A stretch of DNA of 64,000 bases from an uncultured Clostridia bacterium (GCA_947589085.1 CANPZD010000003.1:1-64000); one strand, 5' to 3'; shown: positions 20,350-29,525, numbered from the stretch's first letter. Made by a program: numbers and translations. Notes: generated from the letters alone by a model not told the origin.

Positions 20350-21280
20350 TGCAAACTCCTTTCAGATTCAGCCCCGTTGTCTCATTTTCGCCGAGGAGGA
20401 GATTCATATTCTGGACGGCCGCGCCCGAAGCGCCTTTGCCGAGATTGTCGAAGAGAGCCACGGGCAGGAGCCGTTCGTCGTTGCCGTACAGCGCGATCAG
20501 CATATCGTCGTAACCCGCCATGAGATCGGCGGGCAAAAACCCGTCCTGCGGAACGAGATCCGCAAAGCGGACGACGTTCCCGGGATACGCGTTTCGGTAA
20601 ATTTCCGCAAGGTCGCGCCTGTTTGCGCGGACGCGCGATTGAGGCAGGGGCACCGCGACCTGCATCCCGCGCGGGAAATCCGCCACGACGGGGCAGAACA
20701 GCGGGGGAGAAGAGAGGCCGCAGACCGCCTGCATCTCGGGCAAGTGCTTGTGCGCCTGAGAAAGGCCGTACTGACGGGGCGCCCGCAGCCACTGCGCGCC
20801 GGGTTCCTCGTATTGCGCGATCATCTTTTTTCCGCCGCCCGTATAGCCCGTGATCGAAAAGCAGGCGAGCGCTTCCGTACGGTCGAGGACGCCCGCTTCG
20901 ATCAAGGGCGCCACGAGGGCGATGAATCCGCTTGCGTGACAGCCGGGGTTTGCGATGCGCATGCTGTTTCGGATGCGCTCTCTTTGATTGCGCAACTCGG
21001 GAAATCCGTACGTCCAAGCGGGGTCGACGCGGTGCGCGGTGGAAGTGTCGATCACGCGCACGCGGGGATTTTCGATCATGCCGACGGCTTCGCGCGCGGC
21101 GTCGTCCGGCAGGCACAGAAACACGATATCCGCGCTGTTGAGGGCCTCTTTGCGGGCATGGGGGTCCTTTCTGCGCTCTTCGGGCAAATTGATGACGGAG
21201 AGATCGGCGCGGCGGGAGAGCCTTTGACGGATCTCCAACCCCGTCGTGCCGGCGCTGCCGTCGACGAAAACGCTATACAT
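20336..21280 (-). CDS. argC: N-acetyl-gamma-glutamyl-phosphate reductase (short, type-2-like)
   Basis: FVDGSAGTTGLEIRQRL; ANPGCHASGFIALVAPL catalytic Cys; 314 aa. Confidence 0.93.
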   Translation of the reverse strand: MYSVFVDGSAGTTGLEIRQRLSRRADLSVINLPEERRKDPHARKEALNSADIVFLCLPDDAAREAVGMIENPRVRVIDTSTAHRVDPAWTYGFPELRNQRERIRNSMRIANPGCHASGFIALVAPLIEAGVLDRTEALACFSITGYTGGGKKMIAQYEEPGAQWLRAPRQYGLSQAHKHLPEMQAVCGLSSPPLFCPVVADFPRGMQVAVPLPQSRVRANRRDLAEIYRNAYPGNVVRFADLVPQDGFLPADLMAGYDDMLIALYGNDERLLPVALFDNLGKGASGAAVQNMNLLLGENETTGLNLKGVCNESD

Positions 21281-22652
21281 TGCGAAGTTTTCCTCTGACG
21301 TATGCGATTTGTTTTTCGACGGAACTGCGGGAAGTTCCGCCCTCCGAAATACGTTTTTCCACGCACGTATCGAGGCGGATCTCGTCGTAGAGGTCCTGCC
21401 CGAAAGCGTTGCTGAACTTCTTGTATTCGGAAAGCGGCAAAGTTTCGAGGGTCTTGCCGGACTCGATGCAGGCTGCGACGATCTTACCGCAGAGTTGATA
21501 GGCGGTTCTGAACGGCACGCCCTTTTTCACGAGATAATCGGCGAGGTCGGTGGCGTTGATGAACCCGTTACGGGCGGCGGAGAGCATATTATCTTCGAGG
21601 ACGTTCATGGTATCCACCATGGGCGTGAACACGTCGAGGCACATTTTTACGGTGTCTGCGGCGTCAAAGACGCTCTCCTTATCCTCCTGCATATCTTTAT
21701 TATAGGCGAGGGGAAGGCCTTTGAGGGCGGTGAGCATGGCGAAGAGGTCGCCGTACACTCTGCCGGTTTTTCCGCGGGCGAGTTCGGCCATATCGGGATT
21801 TTTCTTCTGCGGCATGATGGAAGAGCCTGTGGTAAAGGCGTCGGAGAGTTCGATAAATTTGAACTCCCAGCTCGACCATAGCACGATCTCCTCGGAAAAT
21901 CTCGAGAGGTGCATCATGAGGAGCGAGCAGCAGGAGAGGAATTCGATGCAGAAATCGCGGTCGGAGACGCCGTCGATGCTGTTTTGGGAAATATCCGCAA
22001 AGCCGAGGCTCTCCGCTTCGGCGAGGCGGTCGGTGTCGTAGGTGGTGCCGGCGAGCGCGCAGCAGCCGATGGGGCAGACGTTGACGCGGCGTGCGCAGTC
22101 TGAAAAGCGATCGGCGTCGCGGAGCAGCATCATGGCGTATGCCATGAGATGGTGCCCGAATGTGACGGGCTGGGCGCGTTGGAGATGGGTATACCCGGGC
22201 ATGACGGCGCCGGCGTATTTTTCCGCTTTGTCGGTAACGGCTTCGGTCAGGGCGCGGATCTTGCGGAGGATGAGGGCGATCTCGTCTTTGAGATACATGC
22301 GCAAATCGAGCGCGACCTGATCGTTGCGGCTGCGCGCGGTATGGAGCTTTTTCCCGACGTCGCCGAGGCGGGCGGTGAGTTCCTGTTCCACGAACATATG
22401 GATATCTTCGCAGGAGGGGTCGATCTGCAATTTGCCCTGCGAAAGGTCCTCGTAAATGCCGCCCAGACCCGCGATGAGCGCTTCGGCGTCGGCGGGGGCG
22501 ATGATGTTTTTCGCGCCGAGCATGGCGGCATGGGCCATGCTGCCGCGGATATCCTGCCGCCAGAGGCGGGAATCGAATTTGATAGACGAATTAAAGGCGT
22601 CCGCGTTGTGATCGAGGGCGCCTTCGGATCGTCCCGTCCATAATTTCGCCAT
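21273..22652 (-). CDS. argH: Argininosuccinate lyase
   Basis: MAKLWTGRSEGALDHNADAFNSSI; signature GSSIMPQKKNPD. Confidence 0.96.
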   Translation of the reverse strand: MAKLWTGRSEGALDHNADAFNSSIKFDSRLWRQDIRGSMAHAAMLGAKNIIAPADAEALIAGLGGIYEDLSQGKLQIDPSCEDIHMFVEQELTARLGDVGKKLHTARSRNDQVALDLRMYLKDEIALILRKIRALTEAVTDKAEKYAGAVMPGYTHLQRAQPVTFGHHLMAYAMMLLRDADRFSDCARRVNVCPIGCCALAGTTYDTDRLAEAESLGFADISQNSIDGVSDRDFCIEFLSCCSLLMMHLSRFSEEIVLWSSWEFKFIELSDAFTTGSSIMPQKKNPDMAELARGKTGRVYGDLFAMLTALKGLPLAYNKDMQEDKESVFDAADTVKMCLDVFTPMVDTMNVLEDNMLSAARNGFINATDLADYLVKKGVPFRTAYQLCGKIVAACIESGKTLETLPLSEYKKFSNAFGQDLYDEIRLDTCVEKRISEGGTSRSSVEKQIAYVRGKLRNV

Positions 22653-22685
22653 AGTTTCTCCGGAAGGGTAAATGCGCAAAGCGCG

Positions 22686-23906
22686 TTATTTTTTCGCGGC
22701 GTCCGCCTTTGCCTGCACCTGAATGGGAAGGCCGTAGAGATTGATGAATCCTTCGGCGTCCTTCTGATTGTAATCGCTTTCGCCGAAGGTGGCGATCTCT
22801 TCGCTGTAAAGGGAGCAGGGACTCCAAACGCCAGCGTTGATGAGATTGCCCTTGTAGAGTTTGAGGCGCACTTTACCGTTGACGCGTTCCTGCGTTTTAT
22901 CGACGAACGCGGAGAGCGCTTCGCGCAGGGGGGTGAACCACTGGCCGTTGTAAACGAGTTCGCCGAACGTGATGGCGAGCTTTTGTTTTTCGTGCAGAGT
23001 GAGCTTATCGAGGCAGACGGATTCGAGCACGCTGTGCGCCTTGTAGAGAATGGTGCCGCCGGGCGTTTCGTATACGCCGCGGCACTTCATGCCCACGAGG
23101 CGGTTTTCGACGATATCGAGCAGTCCTATGCCGTTTTCACCGCCGAGACGGTTGAGTTTAAGAATGATCTCTTTGGCGCTCATCTTTTTGCCGTCGACGG
23201 CGACGGGCGCGCCCTGCTCGAATTCGATCTCGACGTACGTCGGCCGATCGGGCGCGGCGACGGGGGAGACGCCCATTTCGAGGAAGCCCTTTTTCTCATA
23301 TTGGGGTTCGTTTCCGGTGTCCTCGAGGTCGAGTCCCTCATGGGAGAGGTGCCAGAGATTTTTATCCTTGGAATAGTTGGTCTCGCGGTTGATCTTCAGA
23401 GGGATGTTGTGCGCTTCGGCGTAATCGATCTCTTCCTCGCGCGATCTGATGCTCCATTCGCGCCACGGCGCGATGATGGGCATATCGGGGAGGAAGTGCT
23501 TGATGGCGAGTTCGAAGCGGACCTGATCGTTGCCTTTCCCGGTGCAGCCGTGGGCGATGGCGTCGGCGCCCTCCTTTACGGCGATCTCCGCGAGCGCCTT
23601 GGCGATGCAGGGGCGCGCGTGGCTGGTGCCGAGCAGATATTCTTCATACACGGCGCCCGCTTTGAGGCATGGTATGATGTAATTGTCTGCATAGTCGTCG
23701 GTAAGGTCGAGGACATAGAGTTTGGAAGCGCCGGTTTTGAGCGCTTTTTCTTCGAGGCCTTCCAGCTCGTCGGCCTGCCCCACGTTGCCGGAGACGGCGA
23801 TCACTTCGCAGTTGTTGTAATTTTCTTTGAGCCACGGAATGATGATGGAGGTGTCCAGACCGCCCGAGTAGGCGAGGACGACTTTTTTGATCTTTTCTTT
23901 GTTCAT
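22686..23906 (-). CDS. argG: Argininosuccinate synthase
   Basis: [33 protein letters not shown]. Confidence 0.97.
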   Translation of the reverse strand: MNKEKIKKVVLAYSGGLDTSIIIPWLKENYNNCEVIAVSGNVGQADELEGLEEKALKTGASKLYVLDLTDDYADNYIIPCLKAGAVYEEYLLGTSHARPCIAKALAEIAVKEGADAIAHGCTGKGNDQVRFELAIKHFLPDMPIIAPWREWSIRSREEEIDYAEAHNIPLKINRETNYSKDKNLWHLSHEGLDLEDTGNEPQYEKKGFLEMGVSPVAAPDRPTYVEIEFEQGAPVAVDGKKMSAKEIILKLNRLGGENGIGLLDIVENRLVGMKCRGVYETPGGTILYKAHSVLESVCLDKLTLHEKQKLAITFGELVYNGQWFTPLREALSAFVDKTQERVNGKVRLKLYKGNLINAGVWSPCSLYSEEIATFGESDYNQKDAEGFINLYGLPIQVQAKADAAKK

Positions 23907-23941
23907 AGAATGCTCCGGAAAAATGAAAATACTTTTTGGTT

Positions 23942-23970
23942 ATTATATTCCATTTTTCGGGACAAGTCAA
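23942..23970 (-). promoter_or_regulatory. Sigma-A-like promoter of the arg operon
   Basis: Minus strand TTGACT (970-965), 17-bp spacer, TATAAT (947-942), about 36 nt before the argG ATG. Confidence 0.85.
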
Positions 23971-24078
23971 ACGTTTTTTTCCGGAATCGGGCAAGAAAGG
24001 CAATTCTTTGAAGTTTTGCCGTTTTTTGCAGGAAACGGCGGTGCGAAAAATCGGAAAAAAGCCCTGTGAAACCAAAAA

Positions 24079-24210
24079 CTCTCCCAAAAAGTATACCTTT
24101 TGAGAGAGGCGGTTCCGAGCTGCAAAAATAAGCTCCCGGCACGTTTTTGAGTATATCACAGGCTCATTTTGCTGTCAAGAGGTTTTTCTCAAAAAGTATA
24201 CTTTTTGAGA
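24079..24210 (-). repeat. Two-copy module A: inverted palindromes flanking a minus-strand promoter
   Basis: CTCTCCCAAAAAGTATACCTTTTGAGAGAG (24079-24108) and TCTCAAAAAGTATACTTTTTGAGA (24187-24210). Matches 62424-62556 in palindromes, promoter and the block GCTCCCGGCACGTTTTTGAGTATATCACA. Confidence 0.9.
24150..24178 (-). promoter_or_regulatory. Consensus sigma-A-like promoter inside module A
   Basis: Minus strand TTGACA (24178-24173), 17-bp spacer, TATACT (24155-24150). Confidence 0.8.
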
Positions 24211-24376
24211 CAGTTAATACGAACATTCGGAGGGCAGGTCTTGCCGCCGAATGGCAAAAGACGCGGATTTTGGAGGAAATTTGTCGTTTTTTGCGGTGGT
24301 TTCGGGTCGTTTCAAGAACTTCGGGCGCGGGGAAAATCGGAAATATTCCGCAAGGAATAAATAAAGGAGGAAGTAT

Positions 24377-27300
24377 ATGAAAAAAAGAACAAAACTCTTG
24401 CTCGTTCTTGTAGCGGCATTGTGTTTGTGTCTTGGATTCGGCGTATTTGCGGCGTGCAAAAAAGACGATTCCGGCAAGAAACACGTGCACGATTACAGCG
24501 AATGGGCATACAACGGCACGGAACACTGGAAAGTGTGTCCTGTGGACGACGCAGAGCAGGAGGGCACGCGCGAAGAGCACACGATCGTGGACGGAAAGTG
24601 CGAGTGCGGCTATCAGGAAGCTCTGCCCGCGCACGTACATACGTATACGAAGCTCCAATCGGACGTGACGTATCACTGGATGGAATGCCCGGATGATAAC
24701 GATTACGTCGATCGTTTCGGCCATATTTACCGGGACGGCAAGTGTATCGTCTGCCAGAAGGCGGGCACGGCGCCCGAAGGCGAGCTCGATACGCGCAAGT
24801 GGTACGTTGCGGGCAGCGGCGCCGGCGATCTGAACGGCGTCGGCTGGGATACGTTGTCGACCCTGAAGCAGTTCGCCAAGATGGTGACGTTAGATGCGAC
24901 GGGCAACACGGTATATACGATCGAGCTTGAGCTGTATTCGGGCGACGAATTCAAGTTCGTGCAGGATCTCGACTGGGACGAAGGTCTCGGCTACTACGGA
25001 TTCAGCAGCCTTGCCAACGGCGCCAACGACTTCAAAGACGCGGGCAGCGGCGGCAATATCACGCCTCTTGCGGGGCACGACGGCGTGTATGAATTCTATA
25101 TCCGCACGACGCCCGAAGGCGGCGCGACGGCGAACATGGTGGAATATCGCCTTGTCGAGCATCTCGATCCGTTGGATATCACCGCACAGTACGATATGTA
25201 TATCATCGGCGCGATCGGTGCGCTCGGTTCCAACTGGCAGGAAACGACGGATAAGATGCAGAAGATGGAGCTTCAGCCGGACGGCGTAACGTTCCGCGGC
25301 GAAATCAAGCTCACGACGGCGGATAAATTCAAGGTTTACAACCTGGTCACCGACAACTACTATCCCACGGGCACGAACAACGACCTGTTCGTCACGCAGG
25401 AAGCGCTGTATGTGGTCACATGGAAAGTCGGCGACGCCATGCCGAAGGTAGAGGAGTGGAAACACATCCACGACTTCTCGAGCTACAATCACGACGACAC
25501 GAACCACTGGGGCGTCTGCCTCGATGACGGCGTCGAGGATAAGGAAAACCCGGTCGCGCACGACTTCGGCGACGACGCTTACTGCGACGTCTGCGGCTAT
25601 GAGAAGGCGGATAAACCCGAATGCGCGAAGCACACCTGGACGACGGAGAACGTCTGTTCCGTCTGCGGCCGTCACTGGCGCTACACGGAGAATCTGACGT
25701 ACAAGATCACCTCCGATCACAAGGGTTATATCGTCACGGGGTACGACAGCGACAAACTTCCCGCAGATCTCACCGAGATCGTAGTACCTTATTACTATAA
25801 GGGGCTTCCCGTTACGGAAATCGGATCAAGCGCGTTCCTGTACGCAGACAGAACGAACACGAAGTTCCAGCAGATCAGAAGCGTTGTGCTGCCCGACAGC
25901 ATCACGAAGATCGGCGGGAGCGCATTCAAAGCTTTGAGTCTCAAGAAGATCGACATCGGCGACGGCGTCAAGACGATCGGAGCTTCCGCGTTCCAGAACA
26001 TTAAGACCCTTACGGCGATCGACCTTCCCGAAACGGTGACCAGCATCGGCAAGGAAGCGTTCAGCGGGTGTCTGCTGCTCTACAGCCTGAAGATTCCCGC
26101 AGGTCTTACGACGATCGAAGAGAAAACGTTCTACGGTACGCGCGTGGTCGAACTCACGATCCCGGCAGGCGTTACGTTTATCGGCAAAGACGCGTTCGGA
26201 GGCTGCACGAGCCTTACGAAATTAGAGTTCGAAACGGGTTCCCAACTCAAAGAGATCGACCAGTTGGCGTTCGAGGGCACCGAGAAGCTCGAGACCATCG
26301 AACTGCCCGAAGGGCTTGAAACGATCGGCGCGCAGTGCTTCGGTATGATACAGGGCACGACGGTGGCTCGTTGCGGCTTGAAACAGATCACGATCCCCGC
26401 AAGCGTCAAATCGATCGGCGTGATGGGATTCTGGGGCGCCCAGAGCCTCGAATCGTTCGCATTCGCGGATCCCGAAGGCTGGCTCTACACGCAGAGCGGC
26501 GAACAGATCGTGCTCGGCGGCGAAATGATGTCCGATCCCGCTGCCTTTGCGGCATGGATGGTAACGTTGAGAACCAAACAGCCCAAGATGGCGAAGGTCG
26601 AAACGCCCCATACGCATGAATTCAAGGTCCGCTTCACCGAGACGGAGCACTGGCAGCGCTGCTCGATCTGCCTTGCGCTCAAAGAACCCGTCTCCAAACA
26701 CACCTACGATCTTCAGGGCTACTGCACCGTGTGCGATTTCAAGCACGAGCACACCTATGCGGATACCTGGACCACGGATAAAGAAGGGCATTGGCATGCA
26801 GCGACCTGCGGCTGCGATCTCAAGAAAGATTACGCGGCGCACACGCTCAATGCTTCCACCTACAAGTGCACGACGTGCGACTATCAGCACACGCATACGT
26901 ACGGCAATACCTATGAGTACGACGATACGAACCATTGGCGCGTCGCGACCTGCCACCCGACGGTGAAGTACAATGAAACGGCGCACAGCTACTCGTCCGG
27001 AAGAGACACCTGCCGCTACTGCGGGTACGAGCGCGTTCTGCAGGGCGACGACAACGGCACGCCGAACCTGATGTTCAAGATCAACGATGAATACACGGGC
27101 GCGATCGTCACGGGATTCAGCGAATATCCCGAAGATCTTGCCACGTTCACCGAGATCGTCATTCCCGAAAAGGTCGGCAAGTGGGACGTCGTGGAGATCG
27201 CTGCCGACGCGTTCATCAACACGAGCCAGTACGGCGCTCCCGATAAGTGGAAGAAGTTCGACAACATCACGAAAGTCGTGATCCCGAATACGGTCACGAG

Positions 27301-28792
27301 GATCGGCAACAACGCGTTCAAGGGCTTCCCGGCGCTCGCCGACCTCACGCTTCCTACGGGTCAGCTCCGTCTCGTCGGTACGTACGCCTTCTCTGGTTCG
27401 CTGGTCACGTCCGTGACGCTGAAAGCGCAGATCATCGGCGATTACGCCTTCCAGAACTGCACCAACCTCACGACTGCGAATATCACCGCAAACGAGATCG
27501 GCAAGGAAGCGTTCTCCGGCTGCGCGCAGCTTTCCACGCTCACCCTCGGCGAAGGACTGGAAACGTTGTCGACCAGCGTGTTCAAGGGCCTCGCGATCTC
27601 GACCGTCACGCTTCCCGCAAGCCTCAAGACGCTCAGCAATTCGACGTTCGAAGGCTGCACGGAACTTGCTACCGTCAACTTCGGCGGCGTCGTAACGCTC
27701 GGCACGGGTGTGTTCAAGGGTTGCACAAGCCTTGAAAAGATCGCTCTGCCCGCCGGCATCACCGAACTTCCCGAATCGACCTTCGAAGGCTGCGAAAAGC
27801 TCACACAGGTCACCGGCTTCGAGAACTACACGTCGATCGGCAAGAACGGGTTCAAGGGCTGCAAGCTGTTCACCTTCACGTCGCTTCCCGCCAAACTCAA
27901 CACGTTCGGCGACAGCGCGTTCGAGGGCTGCGAAGCCATCACTTCCATCAAACTTCCCGATTCGATCAAGACGATCGGCCAGAACGTGTTCAAGGATTGC
28001 ATCAATCTCAAGACGATCGACCTCGGCACGAAGATCAGCAAGCTCGGCACGGGTATGTTCCAGGGCTGCCTTGCGTTCGAATCCTTCACGCTGCCCGCGC
28101 AGGTCGTAGCGGTTCCCGCTTCCCTGCTCGCCGGGTGCACCAACATCACGACCGTCACCCTCCACGCGAACGTGGAAACCATCGGCGGAAGCGCGTTCAA
28201 GGGTCTCGAAAAGATCACGAAGATCGACATCCCGACCAAAGTTACGTCGATCGGAGCGAACGCGTTCCAGAACTGCAAGCTGCTCGACGGCGTGAAACTG
28301 CCCGCGGGCGTCAAGACGATCGCCAACTATCTGTTCGACGGCTGCGCCGCCCTCAGCGCGATCGAGATCCCCGCAGACGTTACGTCGATCGGGAACTATG
28401 CGTTCCGCGGCTGCGTGAAGCTCACCCAGATCACGGTGCCCGATAAGGTCACCTCGATCGGCACGAACGCGTTCCAGAACTGCACGATGCTTGCAACGGT
28501 CAAACTCGGCGCTGCGCTCACGACGATCGACAAGCTTGCATTCGACGGCTGCACGTCGCTCACCTCGATCGAGATCCCCGCAAAGGTCAACACGATTAGC
28601 GTGACGGCGTTCAGAAATACGGGTCTCACGAGCGTAACGTTCGCGACCACGTCGGGCTGGTTCATTGCAACGAGCAAGACCGGCACGAGCGGTACCTCCG
28701 TTGCTTCCACCAAGACTTCGGACGCTGCAGAAGCTGCGAAGTTGCTCAAGGACAACACGGAGACCACGTCGAAGTATTACAGAAGAAAGTAA
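24377..28792 (+). CDS. BspA-type LRR lipoprotein with His/Cys repeats and carbohydrate-binding-like beta domains (1471 aa)
   Basis: RBS AAAGGAGGAAG; lipobox VFAAC; six HxH...HW..C...CxxC(G)-type units; about 20 LRR_5 repeats (SIGTNAFQNCTMLATVKLG). Confidence 0.88.
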   Translation: MKKRTKLLLVLVAALCLCLGFGVFAACKKDDSGKKHVHDYSEWAYNGTEHWKVCPVDDAEQEGTREEHTIVDGKCECGYQEALPAHVHTYTKLQSDVTYHWMECPDDNDYVDRFGHIYRDGKCIVCQKAGTAPEGELDTRKWYVAGSGAGDLNGVGWDTLSTLKQFAKMVTLDATGNTVYTIELELYSGDEFKFVQDLDWDEGLGYYGFSSLANGANDFKDAGSGGNITPLAGHDGVYEFYIRTTPEGGATANMVEYRLVEHLDPLDITAQYDMYIIGAIGALGSNWQETTDKMQKMELQPDGVTFRGEIKLTTADKFKVYNLVTDNYYPTGTNNDLFVTQEALYVVTWKVGDAMPKVEEWKHIHDFSSYNHDDTNHWGVCLDDGVEDKENPVAHDFGDDAYCDVCGYEKADKPECAKHTWTTENVCSVCGRHWRYTENLTYKITSDHKGYIVTGYDSDKLPADLTEIVVPYYYKGLPVTEIGSSAFLYADRTNTKFQQIRSVVLPDSITKIGGSAFKALSLKKIDIGDGVKTIGASAFQNIKTLTAIDLPETVTSIGKEAFSGCLLLYSLKIPAGLTTIEEKTFYGTRVVELTIPAGVTFIGKDAFGGCTSLTKLEFETGSQLKEIDQLAFEGTEKLETIELPEGLETIGAQCFGMIQGTTVARCGLKQITIPASVKSIGVMGFWGAQSLESFAFADPEGWLYTQSGEQIVLGGEMMSDPAAFAAWMVTLRTKQPKMAKVETPHTHEFKVRFTETEHWQRCSICLALKEPVSKHTYDLQGYCTVCDFKHEHTYADTWTTDKEGHWHAATCGCDLKKDYAAHTLNASTYKCTTCDYQHTHTYGNTYEYDDTNHWRVATCHPTVKYNETAHSYSSGRDTCRYCGYERVLQGDDNGTPNLMFKINDEYTGAIVTGFSEYPEDLATFTEIVIPEKVGKWDVVEIAADAFINTSQYGAPDKWKKFDNITKVVIPNTVTRIGNNAFKGFPALADLTLPTGQLRLVGTYAFSGSLVTSVTLKAQIIGDYAFQNCTNLTTANITANEIGKEAFSGCAQLSTLTLGEGLETLSTSVFKGLAISTVTLPASLKTLSNSTFEGCTELATVNFGGVVTLGTGVFKGCTSLEKIALPAGITELPESTFEGCEKLTQVTGFENYTSIGKNGFKGCKLFTFTSLPAKLNTFGDSAFEGCEAITSIKLPDSIKTIGQNVFKDCINLKTIDLGTKISKLGTGMFQGCLAFESFTLPAQVVAVPASLLAGCTNITTVTLHANVETIGGSAFKGLEKITKIDIPTKVTSIGANAFQNCKLLDGVKLPAGVKTIANYLFDGCAALSAIEIPADVTSIGNYAFRGCVKLTQITVPDKVTSIGTNAFQNCTMLATVKLGAALTTIDKLAFDGCTSLTSIEIPAKVNTISVTAFRNTGLTSVTFATTSGWFIATSKTGTSGTSVASTKTSDAAEAAKLLKDNTETTSKYYRRK

Positions 28793-28863
28793 TACGATCA
28801 ATCTGTAGCCATTTCTCCCAATGTACGGACTGAAATAATTTAGTCCGACTTCCCCCAACCATT

Positions 28864-28897
28864 CTCCCTGCGCACCACGCAGGGAGAAAATTTTTTT
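28864..28897 (+). terminator. Rho-independent terminator
   Basis: CTCCCTGCG-CACCA-CGCAGGGAG-AAAA-TTTTTTT. Confidence 0.85.
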
Positions 28898-28913
28898 GCC
28901 TTAAATTTCCTTG

Positions 28914-29040
28914 CTGTCCCCTTGAGGGGAAAGTGGCGTGCCGCTTTGCGGCACGACGAAAGGGGTGGCGTACCCCCAATCGGAACGCCACCCCCTCAGT
29001 CTCGGCTTCGCCTCGCCAGCTCCCCCTCAAAGGGGGCGCC
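28914..29040 (+). repeat. Dispersed composite intergenic repeat (copy 2 of 3)
   Basis: CTGTCCCCTTGAGGGGAAAGTGGCGTGCCGC...GGCACGACGAAAGGGGTGGCGTAC...CCCCCTCAGTCTCGGCTTCGCCTCGCCAGCTCCCCCTCAAAGGGGGCGCC; near-identical to 62231-62357. Confidence 0.92.
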
Positions 29041-29084
29041 GAGAAAAATGCGGTGTCAAATCCCCCCGGTCGATGAAAAAGGGC

Positions 29085-29112
29085 AATAAAAAACGCCTCC
29101 CGAAAGAGGCGT
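29085..29112 (-). terminator. Rho-independent terminator of the isc operon
   Basis: Minus strand ACGCCTCTTTCGGGAGGCGTTTTTTATT. Confidence 0.8.
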
Positions 29113-29123
29113 ATCAAAATCGG

Positions 29124-29525
29124 TCATTGTTTCGGCATGAGATCGAGCAGCGTATAGCCGGATAAAAACTGCGTCACCGTCTCATCGAGGGCGCGCCATA
29201 CGGGGAGCGTGGGGCACGTGGCCGCCCGCGGACATTCCGCCTCCTTGCGCCCCGTGCAATCGGTCGCGGCAAGCGAGGTCTCCGCGGCTTTCAGCACCTC
29301 CGCAAGCGTATATTCCCCCGGCCTGCGCGTGAGCGAATAGCCGCCGTTCTTCCCGCGCGCACTCTCGATCAACCCTTCTTTCACCAGAGAGCGGACAATG
29401 CTCTCCGCATACTTGTAGGGGACGTCCTGTTCGGCGGCAAGCTCCCGCAGAGAGGAACTTTTTCCGCGCTGCCCGAGCGCCGTCATGATCCGCAGCGCAT
29501 AGCGGCCGCGCGTGGATATGATCAT
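29124..29525 (-). CDS. Rrf2 family transcriptional regulator (IscR-like)
   Basis: MIISTRGRYALRIMTALGQRG...LRELAAEQDVPYKYAESIVRSLVKEGLIESARGKNGGYSLTRRPGEYTLAEVLKA; Cys residues C90-C98-C104 region. Confidence 0.92.
   Translation of the reverse strand: MIISTRGRYALRIMTALGQRGKSSSLRELAAEQDVPYKYAESIVRSLVKEGLIESARGKNGGYSLTRRPGEYTLAEVLKAAETSLAATDCTGRKEAECPRAATCPTLPVWRALDETVTQFLSGYTLLDLMPKQ

Noticed and set aside
18216-21881. Series of + strand ORFs (18216-19157, 19105-20523, 20246-21298, 21246-21881)
   Set aside because: All antisense to argB/argJ/argC/argH, which carry unmistakable motifs.
23907-24076. Possible riboswitch, T-box or ARG box upstream of argG
   Set aside because: The leader from the proximal promoter is only about 30 nt; no T-box sequence and no convincing ARG-box palindrome seen. 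The ATACTTTTTGG string there resembles part of the module palindrome but is too short to claim.
27300-28640. Periodic DNA repeats that could be mistaken for a CRISPR or tandem DNA array
   Set aside because: The ~69-nt periodicity is the coding of 23-aa LRR_5 repeats; sequences vary at synonymous positions and lie inside one ORF.
26222-28858. 878-aa antisense ORF opposite the LRR lipoprotein
   Set aside because: Arg/Asp/Glu-rich pseudo-protein mirroring the LRR repeats; no RBS or domain. The + strand product is a clear lipoprotein.
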